Of a stretch of DNA of 64,000 bases, positions 55,098 through 64,000 are shown in pieces. The notes under the pieces were generated by a model that was given only the letters and a program-made list of their open reading frames with translations, was not told where the DNA came from and did not search any database. The stretch's first letter is position 1. Each line of letters opens with the position of its first letter. A program made the translations under genes and the position numbers. Origin of the DNA: Molanna angustata (lineage: Eukaryota; Arthropoda; Insecta; Trichoptera; Molannidae); the NCBI GenBank assembly GCA_963576475.1, contig OY754980.1, positions 4,779,492-4,843,491 on the forward strand, written 5' to 3'.

Positions 55098-55720
55098 GTA
55101 TGTTGGTGATGACGTATGGGGGGTTACTTTAGTATGTCTATATTTTTATCATTATTTTTGTATGTTGGTGATGACGTATGGGGGGTTACTTTAGTATGTC
55201 TATATTTTTATCATTATTTTTGTATGTTGGTGATGACGTATGGGGGGTTACTTTAGTATGTCTATATTTTTATCATTATTTTTGTATGTTGGGGATGACG
55301 TATGGGGGGTTACTTTAGTATGTCTATATTTTTATCATTATTTTTGTATGTTGGTGATGACGTATGGGGGGTTACTTTAGTATGTCTATATTTTTATCAT
55401 TATTTTTGTATGTTGGTGATGACGTATGGGGGGTTACTTTAGTATGTCTATATTTTTATCATTATTTTTGTGTGTTGGTGATGACGTATGGGGGGTTACT
55501 TTAGTATGTCTATATTTTTATCATTATTTTTGTATGTTGGTGATGACGTATGGGGGGTTACTTTAGTATGTCTATATTTTTATCATTATTTTTGTATGTT
55601 GGTGATGACGTATGGGGGGTTACTTTAGTATGTCTATATTTTTATCATTATTTTTGTATGTTGGTGATGACGTATGGGGGGTTACTTTAGTATGTCTATA
55701 TTTTTATCATTATTTTTATT
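55098..55720. repeat. 62-bp tandem array, 10 near-identical units
   Basis: GTATGTTGGTGATGACGTAT, then GGGGGGTTACTTTAGTATGT and CTATATTTTTATCATTATTTTT, repeats every 62 bp exactly from 55098 to about 55720. Only two single-base changes stand out (GGGGATGACG in unit 4, GTGTGTTGG in unit 7). Such low variation points to very recent growth or ongoing homogenisation. Confidence 0.95.
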
Positions 55721-55724
55721 TAAA

Positions 55725-57110
55725 TTTCCTTACAAAAATATATACCTAGGTACAATTCCATTAGATAGTTGCATAACTTTATTTCACTCTAATTTAAGTT
55801 TTCTGTAAAATGTTTGTAACTGGAGAATGTTAATTTGTAAATTCCACACCAATGAAAAATGTTTCAACGTGTATAAAAAATATTCCAAGGAAATTTGCTT
55901 GTGGAATTTGTGCTTTAAATATTCTGTATTATGATACCTTACCTACACTCTATTTCCTCTTTACTGAGGAAATAATTTACAATGTATTAAATGCACGTGT
56001 TAGATATTAACTTTAAAAATAATAATACCTTCAAATATCTTAATGAAACAAGACTTTAAACATTATATTAAGTCCTCTAAAATAAGCAAATACATGTGCT
56101 ATAGGTTAATTGATCAAGGTAGTATTCGAACGTGGGTTCGTTGGAGTGATGATTCAATGCCCGAACGATTTGCTGTCGACCCATATTTTATTTAATTTTA
56201 CATATTTTTAATTAATGCATACTAAGTATTACTGTCTTTAAGACAACCTCTTTCTATTAAAGCGACGTGAAGCCTTTGAAGCCAAAATGTTTATAATTAA
56301 GCATATATAATGACATGAAGAAATAAGCTATTGGAGCCCTAAATAATCAATCTCGGCACCATGGTGCAAAAACAACAATGAACGAATTACAATAGGACGC
56401 TAATAGACTCTAGTCGATATCTGATATTTTTTATGAAGGTTCATAGAGATGTGACCAAATCTTTGGAAATATTTAACTATATGGGAGCCATCTGATAATA
56501 AGGCTCTGTATCCATGAAAGCATCATTCGAACGCTTTGTGTTTGATCTTCGAGATCAAGAAATCCGAATTGAATTAATTATACTAAACGAAACATGGCTA
56601 ATGGCTTCCAGTTTGGCCGCGGATAGTAAAAAGTCTGTTATACAAATAATAAAAACTCACTGCCCCAAATAGCATACAAGTTCTTACTTAGACTCGTAAT
56701 TGGTATGGTAATTAGCCACGCTCATCTCCCGAGTACCTATACTAAATCTACGTGGGATGGAAAAATATTAATCATCTTGGAGTGGCATTTTCGTATTCAC
56801 AAACAGCTTTAATAAATCATTATTATAATTTATTATTCGTTTAAAATTTAATCACTTGAAATAGAGACAACGGAGTCTTTTTAAGAGTGAATTCAAATAT
56901 GAATCGAGGGCGTATAATTAAAACGTGTGTAATTCTTCGTATATGTAAGTAAAATAATTATGAGGTGTGTATAGTAAAATAATTATGTGTTCTTGTTTTT
57001 CTTAAGTCTTATCCGCTGCAAGTTGTAGACGAGAACAAGCATGTAAGACCAACTTTCTTAATATGTATTTGTTATTTACTATCGGCTTCCTGAGACTATT
57101 GGCATCAGGG
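55725..57110. other. No gene recognised; SINE family 3 remnant at 56080-56190
   Basis: Mostly AT-rich. AAAATAAGCAAATACATGTG, GGTAGTATTCGAACGTGGGT and GCTGTCGACCCATA at 56080-56190 correspond to the minus SINE-3 copy at 34960-35070, much diverged. The rest has no supported feature. Confidence 0.4.
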
Positions 57111-57114
57111 TCTT

Positions 57115-57440
57115 GAGGAGCGCATGCCAGGATAAAAGTTATGGCGAAAATTGCTAGAGGAGGCCCGATAGAAATTCGTTATTGAAGAATGAATAGAAAT
57201 TCGTTATCTTAGGTTTGTCAGGCGTGAACACAAAAAGTCAACATTTTCAATAGTCTCGAAGCCTTTGAATTGTGGGTTCACCGTATGATGCTAAGAATTT
57301 CATTGACAGACATGATCATTGTTTAGATTTTACGTAATACAAATACCAACAGCTTCATCATTATTAATCACCCTAAAACGTCATATTTTGGCCACGTTCT
57401 GAGAAGTAACAAATACGAGATCCATCAGCTAAATCATCAA
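57115..57440 (+). pseudogene. RTE-type LINE remnant
   Basis: Codons for VNIFNSLEAFELWVHRMMLR and, further on, KTSYFGHVLRSNKYEIHQLN resemble the xxLEAFExWxxRRML and YLGHVxRxxKY blocks of RTE-type C-termini. Stops break the frame several times. Confidence 0.55.
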
Positions 57441-57559
57441 GACTATGTCAATGTTCTCATTCAACATTATTTTGACATAGTTCTTGAATATAGTGCGGAG
57501 TCAAGTCATGCAGGGCCTTGAAAACTATCAAGTACACTACTTTATAGTCCACTAGCTCT

Positions 57560-57815
57560 GACCGTTGGACCCTTTGGACATGCTCACTTTGTAACTACGT
57601 AGAGTAACTGCAAAGCTTTCGAGTCTGGACCAAAAATACGATGCACTCTTATCTTCTCATGTCCGGCGACCCTAATATTTCCTTATAATCAGCTCTTTTG
57701 GCACGCCACGTGCAGTGTCTGTAAGATTTTAGATTTCTCAAGACTCTTATTATGTTCATTCAGAGTTTTGCAAAGGGCCGTTATAAGGGGCGATGTTGGA
57801 AGGAGAACTTAATTT
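57560..57815 (+). pseudogene. Non-LTR LINE 3' end, diverged copy of the 54.7-kb type
   Basis: GACCCTTTGGACATGCTCAC, then TTTCGAGTCTGGACCAAAAATACG, CTCTTTTGGCACGCCACGTG and GTTTTGCAAAGGGCCGTTAT follow the order of 54760-55000. Frame destroyed. Confidence 0.65.
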
Positions 57816-57819
57816 ATTA

Positions 57820-58730
57820 TGTATTCAAATGTTCTGAATTAAAACGAGTTTACATCGCATTTCTGAAATGTGAAATTGGTGCAGTTTTCCTTCTCCATTT
57901 TGAATGGGTAGTTAGGTAGGTATATATCTGTGTTCTAGTGTGCTGTGATCCAAGGCGCAGTTGGTATTTAGGTAGCTAGTATATATTATTGCCATTCGAG
58001 AAATGAAGAACAAATTACCCTGAGTTGCATGTAAATTAAGGCACATTTATGTTACCATTCTAAATAGCTTTACAGAGGCGAACCAAGCCGGAATATAATT
58101 AAAATTCATGTTTCAACCAATGATTTTTATATATAGACACGTTATATGAGAGCAAAACGCTTTATAAAAATGGTAAATTTTAACGAATTCTTACAATATC
58201 ACCAAAAAGAATACATTATTAAGTGAAAAAGAGATCATACAATATGTAATAGACAGACACTACAGGCGTATTTATTCTTTTACTTCAGTGCAATCACATT
58301 ATAATTATCTCTCACACCATATAATGACTGTGAAAGATAATTAAGTTATAGTGTAAATAAACTATTACAACAACAGAATCCCTCTGTATAGCTACAAGGG
58401 TATATGACTTGACTACGCTAACTCGTAATAAAAATATATATCGAAAAAAACCATATAAATATTTTAATCATATAATAAATATGCAGCATCAAACGATATA
58501 TCTGGTCGTCCCTTCAGAGTTGTAATGTAACTATTATACGTTTTCATTATACAAGTAGGAATTTTGACTACGACAATACGTCCGAACACTACAACATCTT
58601 GCGTATAACTAAAGTGCGGTAAGAATTAAGTGATATGCGCCTTACTTTTGGTTTACTGAATTTAAACACTAGTTATGTATCTCTTATTTTTATATATCAT
58701 TGGTTTCAACCACTATTGAGTATTTTTATG
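57820..58730. other. No gene recognised
   Basis: AT-rich. Two adjacent look-alike stretches at 57910 and 57965 (AGTTAGGTAGGTATATAT and ATTTAGGTAGCTAGTATATA) are a small local duplication. Confidence 0.35.
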
Positions 58731-58734
58731 GTAG

Positions 58735-58860
58735 CATTTACGCAAACATTGGATTTTTTCCCGACAGCGAAAAAAAATATATTCCCTGTCTTATAAAAAT
58801 ATCATATTCCCGATTCGTCTCTATTGAGATATTAAATTTTGACATAAAACACTATTGAGT
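58735..58860 (-). mobile_element. Fold-back family, strongly deleted copy, minus
   Basis: ACGCAAACATTGGATTTTTT, CCCGACAGCG, then GATTCGTCTCTATTGAGAT are the inverse of the family's right end and first arm, with most of the interior lost. Confidence 0.65.
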
Positions 58861-58906
58861 ACCTACTATAATTATTATAGTAAACCAGTTTCGGAGCTCA
58901 GCCCCC

Positions 58907-59058
58907 CTAGACAACATGCCATTAAAGCTAAGCGTTATATCGCTAAGCGATAGAAATGTATGAAATTTGTGGCTGTCACGTGTTGTCATAGCGACCAATT
59001 TCATACATTTACTATCGCTTAGCGATATAACGCTTAGCTTAAATGACACGTTGTCTAG
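58907..59058. mobile_element. 152-bp palindromic MITE
   Basis: Ends CTAGACAAC and GTTGTCTAG. The arms continue as AAGCTAAGCGTTATATCGC, then TAAGCGATA and TGTATGAAATT, about 65 bp each. GCCCCC flanks both sides (58901-58906 and 59059-59064). Related arm sequence (GACACGTTGTCTAGGGGG) stands alone at 60812-60830. No ORF. Confidence 0.75.
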
Positions 59059-59094
59059 GCCCCCAGGTTAGAAAAAAATATAACAAAGAGATTT

Positions 59095-59490
59095 ATTAGT
59101 TTTAATTATCGAATATTCTTTTTTAATTGCATATACGCAAACATTGGATTTTTTCAAATAAAAATTAATTTCTCAATTCTCAATAGATGGCGTTACAAAA
59201 AGGTTTTTCCGTTACTCCATATATGACAATAGTAATAAAACATTTTTTTCAGGTAAAATGTTACACACTATTCAAATTTATAGAACTTTCAAAAAATTAC
59301 ATCGATAAGGGAACTCAATAAGAAGGCATAATTGGTGAAGGTTGCGCAAGCGCATAAAGTGATCACGTAAACCAGCCGATGACAGGTCGTAAGCCCTGTA
59401 GGTGCCTCGAGTTCCTGGTTCTTCTACAATATCTCAACTTCGTCTCTATTGAGATGTTGAAAAAATGTTTGTGAATAAAAATAAAGATAT
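59095..59490 (-). mobile_element. Fold-back family, single unit, minus
   Basis: From TGCATATACGCAAACATTGG through TCTCAATAGATGGCGTTAC, GGTTGCGCAAGCGCATAAAG and GTAAGCCCTGTAGGTGCCTC to CTCTATTGAGATGTTGAAAA. Here one unit stands without an inverted partner, so a single unit has both termini. Confidence 0.75.
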
Positions 59491-59659
59491 TAAAAAAATT
59501 AAAAACCGGCGAAGCTCAGAATATTCAGTTTAATAGAATGAAGAATAGATTATTTCCCTTAAACAAAAGTAAAAATATTTAATTTTCGGGAAAGTGAGAC
59601 ATTTTAACTGTTCGACACATGAGAATCTAATCAATTCAAGTTCCATATTATGATTTCAT

Positions 59660-59825
59660 TATATGTAGGTCCCGGGTTCGATTCCCAGTTTTAAATTGTA
59701 TTTCAGTCTGGATCTGTAGGACAATTAATATCGTAAGTCTCCAGAATGTGGCAACTTGTTATTGGGAGCGTGTTTAATTGATATTTGACATAGTTCCTGT
59801 TAGTTTCCTCGAGAAGCAATAAAAA
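59660..59825 (+). mobile_element. SINE family 2, B box to 3' end, +
   Basis: GGTCCCGGGTTCGATTCCCA (B box), GTCTCCAGAATGTGGCAACT, TTGTTATTGGGAGCGTG and CCTGTTAGTTTCCTCGAGA. The 5' half of the head is missing. Confidence 0.7.
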
Positions 59826-59829
59826 AACC

Positions 59830-60800
59830 TTGTCATAATACTAAAAAAAATTAATCACAAACAAAGATAAAAATATAGAAATAGATTAAAATATAGATTC
59901 AGGTAAAAATAGACAAAAAAGAATTGGAGAATTATAATTAGACACCTTACAAAGAGTATCAAATAAAATTATTAATAATAATGGTACCAATATTAAAACA
60001 AAATGTAAATCATATGAAATAAACGTTAAAATGTACACAACTGACATGGATAAAGAAGAATTAAAATAAAATTGTTTGCACAAAGAAATAAATGTATCAA
60101 TCAAAGCTTCAATGCTACAACTATAAAAGTTGACATCTATCGACATACGAAAGATCCATATTTTTTTTTGAAGATCGGCAAGCTTTTTCTGAAAATATTT
60201 ACATCAACACACAGTTCATAACCAAACCTATGATATCTTATGCCATACGCTATGGATGAAAATATGGATGACGAAAATATCACGAAGAAAATTATGGTTT
60301 CCAATCTCTTATATTTGAGTGTTTATAGTTGATTGTGGATGAACGAATTTGTATGTAAAAAATTATGATAAAAACATACCTAATTTTTTCTTAAAATTTG
60401 CCGCTTTGAACGAGTGCGTTGTTTTTCCGTCCCTCGAGACGCCTCTGTGTGTGATCACGTAAGATTGTTTCAGTTAGAAACGTATTTTGTGATTTACCTT
60501 GTATTACAGGAAAATCGCAATTTGTAAGCGAAATCATATTTCCGCTTTTATGTTGGGTATGACGCATAGAGCTCCACACATAACCAAATTATAACATGTA
60601 CCTACCTTATTGAGTACCTACATGAATACATCTTGTACATGCATGAATGTACTTATTTTACTCTCCATTACTATAGAATATGTGTGGAAGTGTGGTTTTT
60701 ACATTCAATTGAACATAGGTATTAATTTTACATATTTAACCGCTAGTCACGTGACAACTGTCACTTCAATACATTGAGTTATTTTTTCTTGTTTCTTTTC
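59830..60800. other. No gene recognised
   Basis: AT-rich. At 60655-60700 TTACTCTCCATTACTATAGA is the start motif of the CTCTC...CACTCG repeat, without the rest. Confidence 0.35.
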
Positions 60801-60827
60801 TTGAGCTAAAAGACACGTTGTCTAGGG

Positions 60828-60905
60828 GGGCTGGATTCGAAATCGCGACCACTGGATTACTAACCCAGCGCGCTAACCGCTCTGCCACTAATCTAAATTT
60901 CTCAT
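60828..60905 (-). mobile_element. SINE family 3 head, minus
   Basis: GGATTCGAAATCGCGACCAC, TGGATTACTAACCCAGCGCG and CTAACCGCTCTGCCAC. It is the tRNA-Thr-like head without body, joined directly to a piece of the 152-bp MITE (60812-60830). Confidence 0.6.
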
Positions 60906-60909
60906 CGAA

Positions 60910-61450
60910 TATCCATTTGAACGTAATTAGTAATTACATACGTAACGCCAGTACGTGAATTTGGTTTCCAATATACTTACTAGGAATGTCCCTGTGTTAT
61001 GTATGGAGCGGTATACAAAACTTATTTTTTTTTTATTTATTAATTTATAAAATTTACATACATTAGGATCTATTATTTTTTCACTTAACTGTATAAATAG
61101 TTTGTTAAAACAATTTATTAAAAAACCCTTCCATTTCCCAACCATTCAACTATTTAACGTACCTACTAACTATAGCACAACTCTATACTTACTAAATAAA
61201 TTCTAATTCACTTAAAAAACGATAAGAAAACACACATCACTGCTCAACATTCTCATGGTACAAGACACAGACATCAACTAATCACTACGAAGAGAAACAT
61301 TACATACGGAAAAAGACATTATTAATACTTGGCTCCAAAGATCCTAAATTTAGTTGCAAAATATAAAAAGAATATGCACTTAATAGAAAACATAAGACAT
61401 ATACTTACCTTGTTAATTTTGTCGACGGATAATTCGTGGTGAAACCCATT
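60910..61450. other. No gene recognised
   Basis: AT-rich. The run TTTTTTTTATTTATTAATTT near 61026 resembles an inverse LINE tail. At 61413-61446 a single inverted copy of the 57-bp array unit (GTCGACGGATAATTCGTGG then TGAAACCC) is present. Confidence 0.35.
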
Positions 61451-61454
61451 ATAC

Positions 61455-61560
61455 TAGGTATAAATGAAAACACTAATTAGTTTTAGTTTCACTATTTAAT
61501 TTTAACACTGGCACTGACCGGTATCGATCTGTTGAAGATCATCGTCAGAGTGCCTTATAC
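61455..61560. repeat. Short palindromic repeat, copy 2
   Basis: GGCACTGACCGGTATCGATC, TGTTGAAGATCATCGTCAGA and GTGCC, related to 46726-46790, again with inverse ends. Confidence 0.5.
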
Positions 61561-61564
61561 TTAC

Positions 61565-62610
61565 AATAAATAATGGTTATTGGTTATATAACAAAGAGAT
61601 CGACTATTGTCAGCAAATTCTCAATTCATAACAACATACACGACAAAACTACTAACATAGGACTCAATAAGTGGACCACGAACTATCATAATATGTTACA
61701 GCTTACTATGATTTAGTAATTAATATTATGTAACTAGTCTACCACCTCGGAACAGGCCTGGCCTAGTGGGGTGGTACAAGCCAACCTAATTTATTTGTAA
61801 AATTGCTCACTTATATTTATTTATTTATTTAACATCCTTTTTTTGTTTAACAATATTGCAAATAAATTTGTAAAATACATAATGATATATTTACTATAAT
61901 AAAATTGTTGCATTACCTCATCAAAAAGAATAAAACCTTGTGCTTTATAAGGGAATCATTTCATGTTAGATAATAGGTACAATAAATAAATAGTTATACA
62001 ATGGTGAAAAAAAAAGCTATGTACAAACAAAAAACAAACACGCATAAAAAAACAATAGAAAACGGGAAATTCGAAACAATTTTGGTCATATCAATATACC
62101 TATACATTATTACATACACTACGTTTAGATTGTAAAATGTGTTTTCAGTCTTTGAACCTTATAAAATCACTTAGGTATCTGTTTTATCTCATCTGATAGG
62201 CAATTGAAATTCTTTATTCTCATATAATTTTTTTTTTATTATTGAAACCAAACAAAATATAACAATATACAAACAATAAAAATATTAAAAAGAAAAAGAC
62301 AATTTAAATAAGTTATAAGAAACATTTTTTTATAGTAGGTATTTTTTGGTATACACCATCTCACTAGGCTGAGCCTGTACCGAGGTGTACAGGTGTAAAT
62401 GTACCTACTTATTTGTTTTACATTTGTCTAGTATTAAATTTTATAATTTTAAAATCGTTTCGGGATCGTAGTGACGTATTTTTTTCAAACTTTTGTAATA
62501 ATGTATTTTAAGTTATGTAATATTTGACATTTGTAATAGAATAAAAAAAAATAAAGTATAAACAAGTAGGTATACTAAACTTTAACACAAAATAACAATG
62601 ATAAACATCT
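61565..62610. other. No gene; possible LINE 3' UTR remnants and an inverted pair
   Basis: CCACCTCGGAACAGGCCTGG (61742-61761) and CTGAGCCTGTACCGAGGTG (62368-62386) are inverse to each other with changes. The DNA between contains TTTATTTATTTATTTAAC (61812 on), like an inverse Jockey tail. No coding part. Confidence 0.35.
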
Positions 62611-62615
62611 TAAAA

Positions 62616-62830
62616 TCAAGATTTATTCAACCCTCGGTTAATATCAGATCTCGTGTTCGAGAGAGGAGCATAGTCACTATCTTCATTCGTTCCTGGGTGA
62701 AGTCGAAGTAAACAGGCGTCAGATTTCGCAACAGAAAGCCAACGCTCATCATTGAAGCGCACGTTTGTACGCATACAAATCGATGAACGCCGGCCGTCCC
62801 TGGCAAAATCACACTCCACCGTCCACCGTC
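62616..62830 (-). other. GC-richer island, possible terminal exon
   Basis: On the minus strand two overlapping frames are open across this stretch (one ending NTRSDINRGLNKS, the other RTRDLILTEG). AATAAA follows immediately in GGTTGAATAAATC. The base composition differs sharply from the flanks. I cannot assign it to any family, and an old mobile element is as likely as a gene. Confidence 0.25.
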
Positions 62831-62989
62831 ATCTCTCCCACGATTCAAAAACAATAAAATCAATTCTCCAATACACATTAAATAAAAACTTACTCTTATC
62901 ACATACATATATATAGAAATTCGAAATTTAACATTATTTATTAAAAGTCATTAGAGTTGACAATATGTCTTAATACTAATTTCATATGA

Positions 62990-63310
62990 ACAAAGTGAAG
63001 TCTGTTATCCTCCTTGATTCATCTGAAAGGCCTTTGAAATGTTTTATTCCTATGTATGTAAAATAGTTTGGACTGTAGATGTTTTGAGATGTAGTACCTA
63101 CACTTACTCAGATCTGATTAGTTTTCAATCACTTTTCTCTGGTTTCATCTGTCAAAACTATCGAATTGCTCTCACGTTTTGGATTTTTTTCGTTTAAACA
63201 ACATTTATAATCTGACATAAAAAATCTTATAAAAGATGTGTAGGTTTTCAATAAAATCCTATTTTGCATAGAAAAATTGCAAAATACCGTTCGTTCGTAG
63301 TCTAGCTTAA
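62990..63310. repeat. Unclassified interspersed repeat (CTCTC...CACTCG family), fragment
   Basis: ATCTGATTAGTTTTCAATCA, TTTCATCTGTCAAAACTATC and GCTCTCACGTTTTGGAT follow the order seen at 28850-29020. Start and end motifs are missing. Confidence 0.45.
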
Positions 63311-63314
63311 ATGC

Positions 63315-63860
63315 TGTTTTTATTAATTATATTTTGATAAGCTTTTCAAAATGTTATAGTTTGAGTATAGTTACATACAAAATAATAATGGCGTTGATCG
63401 AATAGCCTTTAATATCGAAGGCTCTATCTGAATATCGGTACCAGTATATGTGTGATGTTAGTAATTTTCCAACCTAACGATTACCTTCAAATAATGAATA
63501 TGTGTTCAAATTCTCTCATATCACAACGAAGTCGCTAAGATTTTCGATAAATTTTGATTTGAAATGAATATATTTGTGATTTTTACATAATATATACTAT
63601 GTATCACGTCTTATCTTTATTATGAGGAAAGGCATCCGGCGATTCACAGCACGTTGATTAATTTCGTCAGACCTATTTTAAAGATGCAATATTAACTCTA
63701 TATAAAGTTTTATCGCTACACCGCACGCCGGTTACATATTGATTTATTTATTTATGTGCACAAACAGACCGACACATTATCTTATTTAACATCAAATGCC
63801 TGTAATATAAGCAAATGAAATCGATAGAGACAGAAATCTCATTGTTGGCAACACTCAACT
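63315..63860. other. No gene recognised
   Basis: AT-rich. No supported ORF or repeat. Confidence 0.35.
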
Positions 63861-63864
63861 GTTG

Positions 63865-64000
63865 CTTCATTCAAAGTCTCCCTGTCCCTTGCCAGCTCGA
63901 AGAGTTGCTCGACCGCCCCAATACCAGTCCATTCGCGGATGATCCTCAGCCACCGCGAAATTTGTTTACGGCCTATGCCTCTTCTTCCCTCAATCTTTTG
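63865..64000 (-). pseudogene. RTE-type LINE C-terminus, cut by the window end
   Basis: The inverse reads IEGRRGIGRKQISRWLRIIR (approximately) and EWTGIGAVEQLFELARDRET. The EGRRGIGRKQ-SWLR-I-WTG block is a frequent C-terminus of RTE-type LINE proteins. The rest of the element would continue beyond 64000. Confidence 0.7.

Noticed and set aside
1..64000. A CRISPR array, defence island or multi-gene cassette
   Set aside because: The direct arrays found (51-, 57-, 62- and 19-bp) have no unique spacers between conserved repeats, and the window is eukaryotic in character.

Overview
The window looks like AT-rich nuclear DNA of an arthropod, most likely an insect, and the repeat content best fits Lepidoptera. 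The grounds are several lineages of RTE-type LINE, LINE 3' tails built from TATG or ATT repeats, tRNA-headed SINEs, frequent TAGGTACCTA-type strings, spliced genes with GT-AG introns, and the absence of any bacterial operon layout. The order is inferred from memory of repeat families, not from a search.

Only three loci look like host genes. Two are tandem paralogues on the + strand, each with two exons encoding a 237-residue MADF-BESS protein: exons 23707-23842 + 24937-25514 and exons 28376-28508 + 29583-30163. Both introns are about 1.1 kb, in the same phase and at the same place. A similar GC-rich block with an NRF1/Ewg-like palindrome lies upstream of each. The third is a minus-strand, GC-richer ORF at 46953-47444 (163 residues, family not recognised) with a plausible promoter near 48057.

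Almost everything else is mobile DNA and its debris. Region by region: 1-2.8 kb, half of a TTAA-flanked fold-back element, a SINE and small inverted-repeat elements; 3.8-8.9 kb, RTE LINE copies with a nested L2/CR1-like LINE and a nested 98-bp MITE; 9-15 kb, SINEs and five RTE 3' ends; 15.5-17.7 kb, a 51-bp minisatellite made from RTE coding sequence, then a truncated Jockey LINE; 18.2-21.7 kb, a minus-strand Jockey LINE split by a 1.6-kb fold-back composite; 23-30 kb, the MADF-BESS pair with three more fold-back copies between the genes; 30-36 kb, RTE 3' ends and palindromic MITEs; 37-46 kb, AT-rich and nearly empty, with a 57-bp array; 47-48 kb, the minus-strand gene; 48.6-59.5 kb, inverted-repeat elements, LINE 3' ends, a near-perfect 62-bp array and further MITEs; 59.5-64 kb, SINE pieces and an RTE end cut by the window edge.

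The most unusual item is the fold-back family that begins with a T-run plus AACAG and ends in AATATTCG. Its copies carry apparent target duplications of variable length (9 to 18 bp) despite an inverted-repeat architecture. One copy sits directly behind the first MADF-BESS gene, so that its target duplication covers that gene's stop codon. I found no operon-like, CRISPR, defence or otherwise clearly new multi-gene system.
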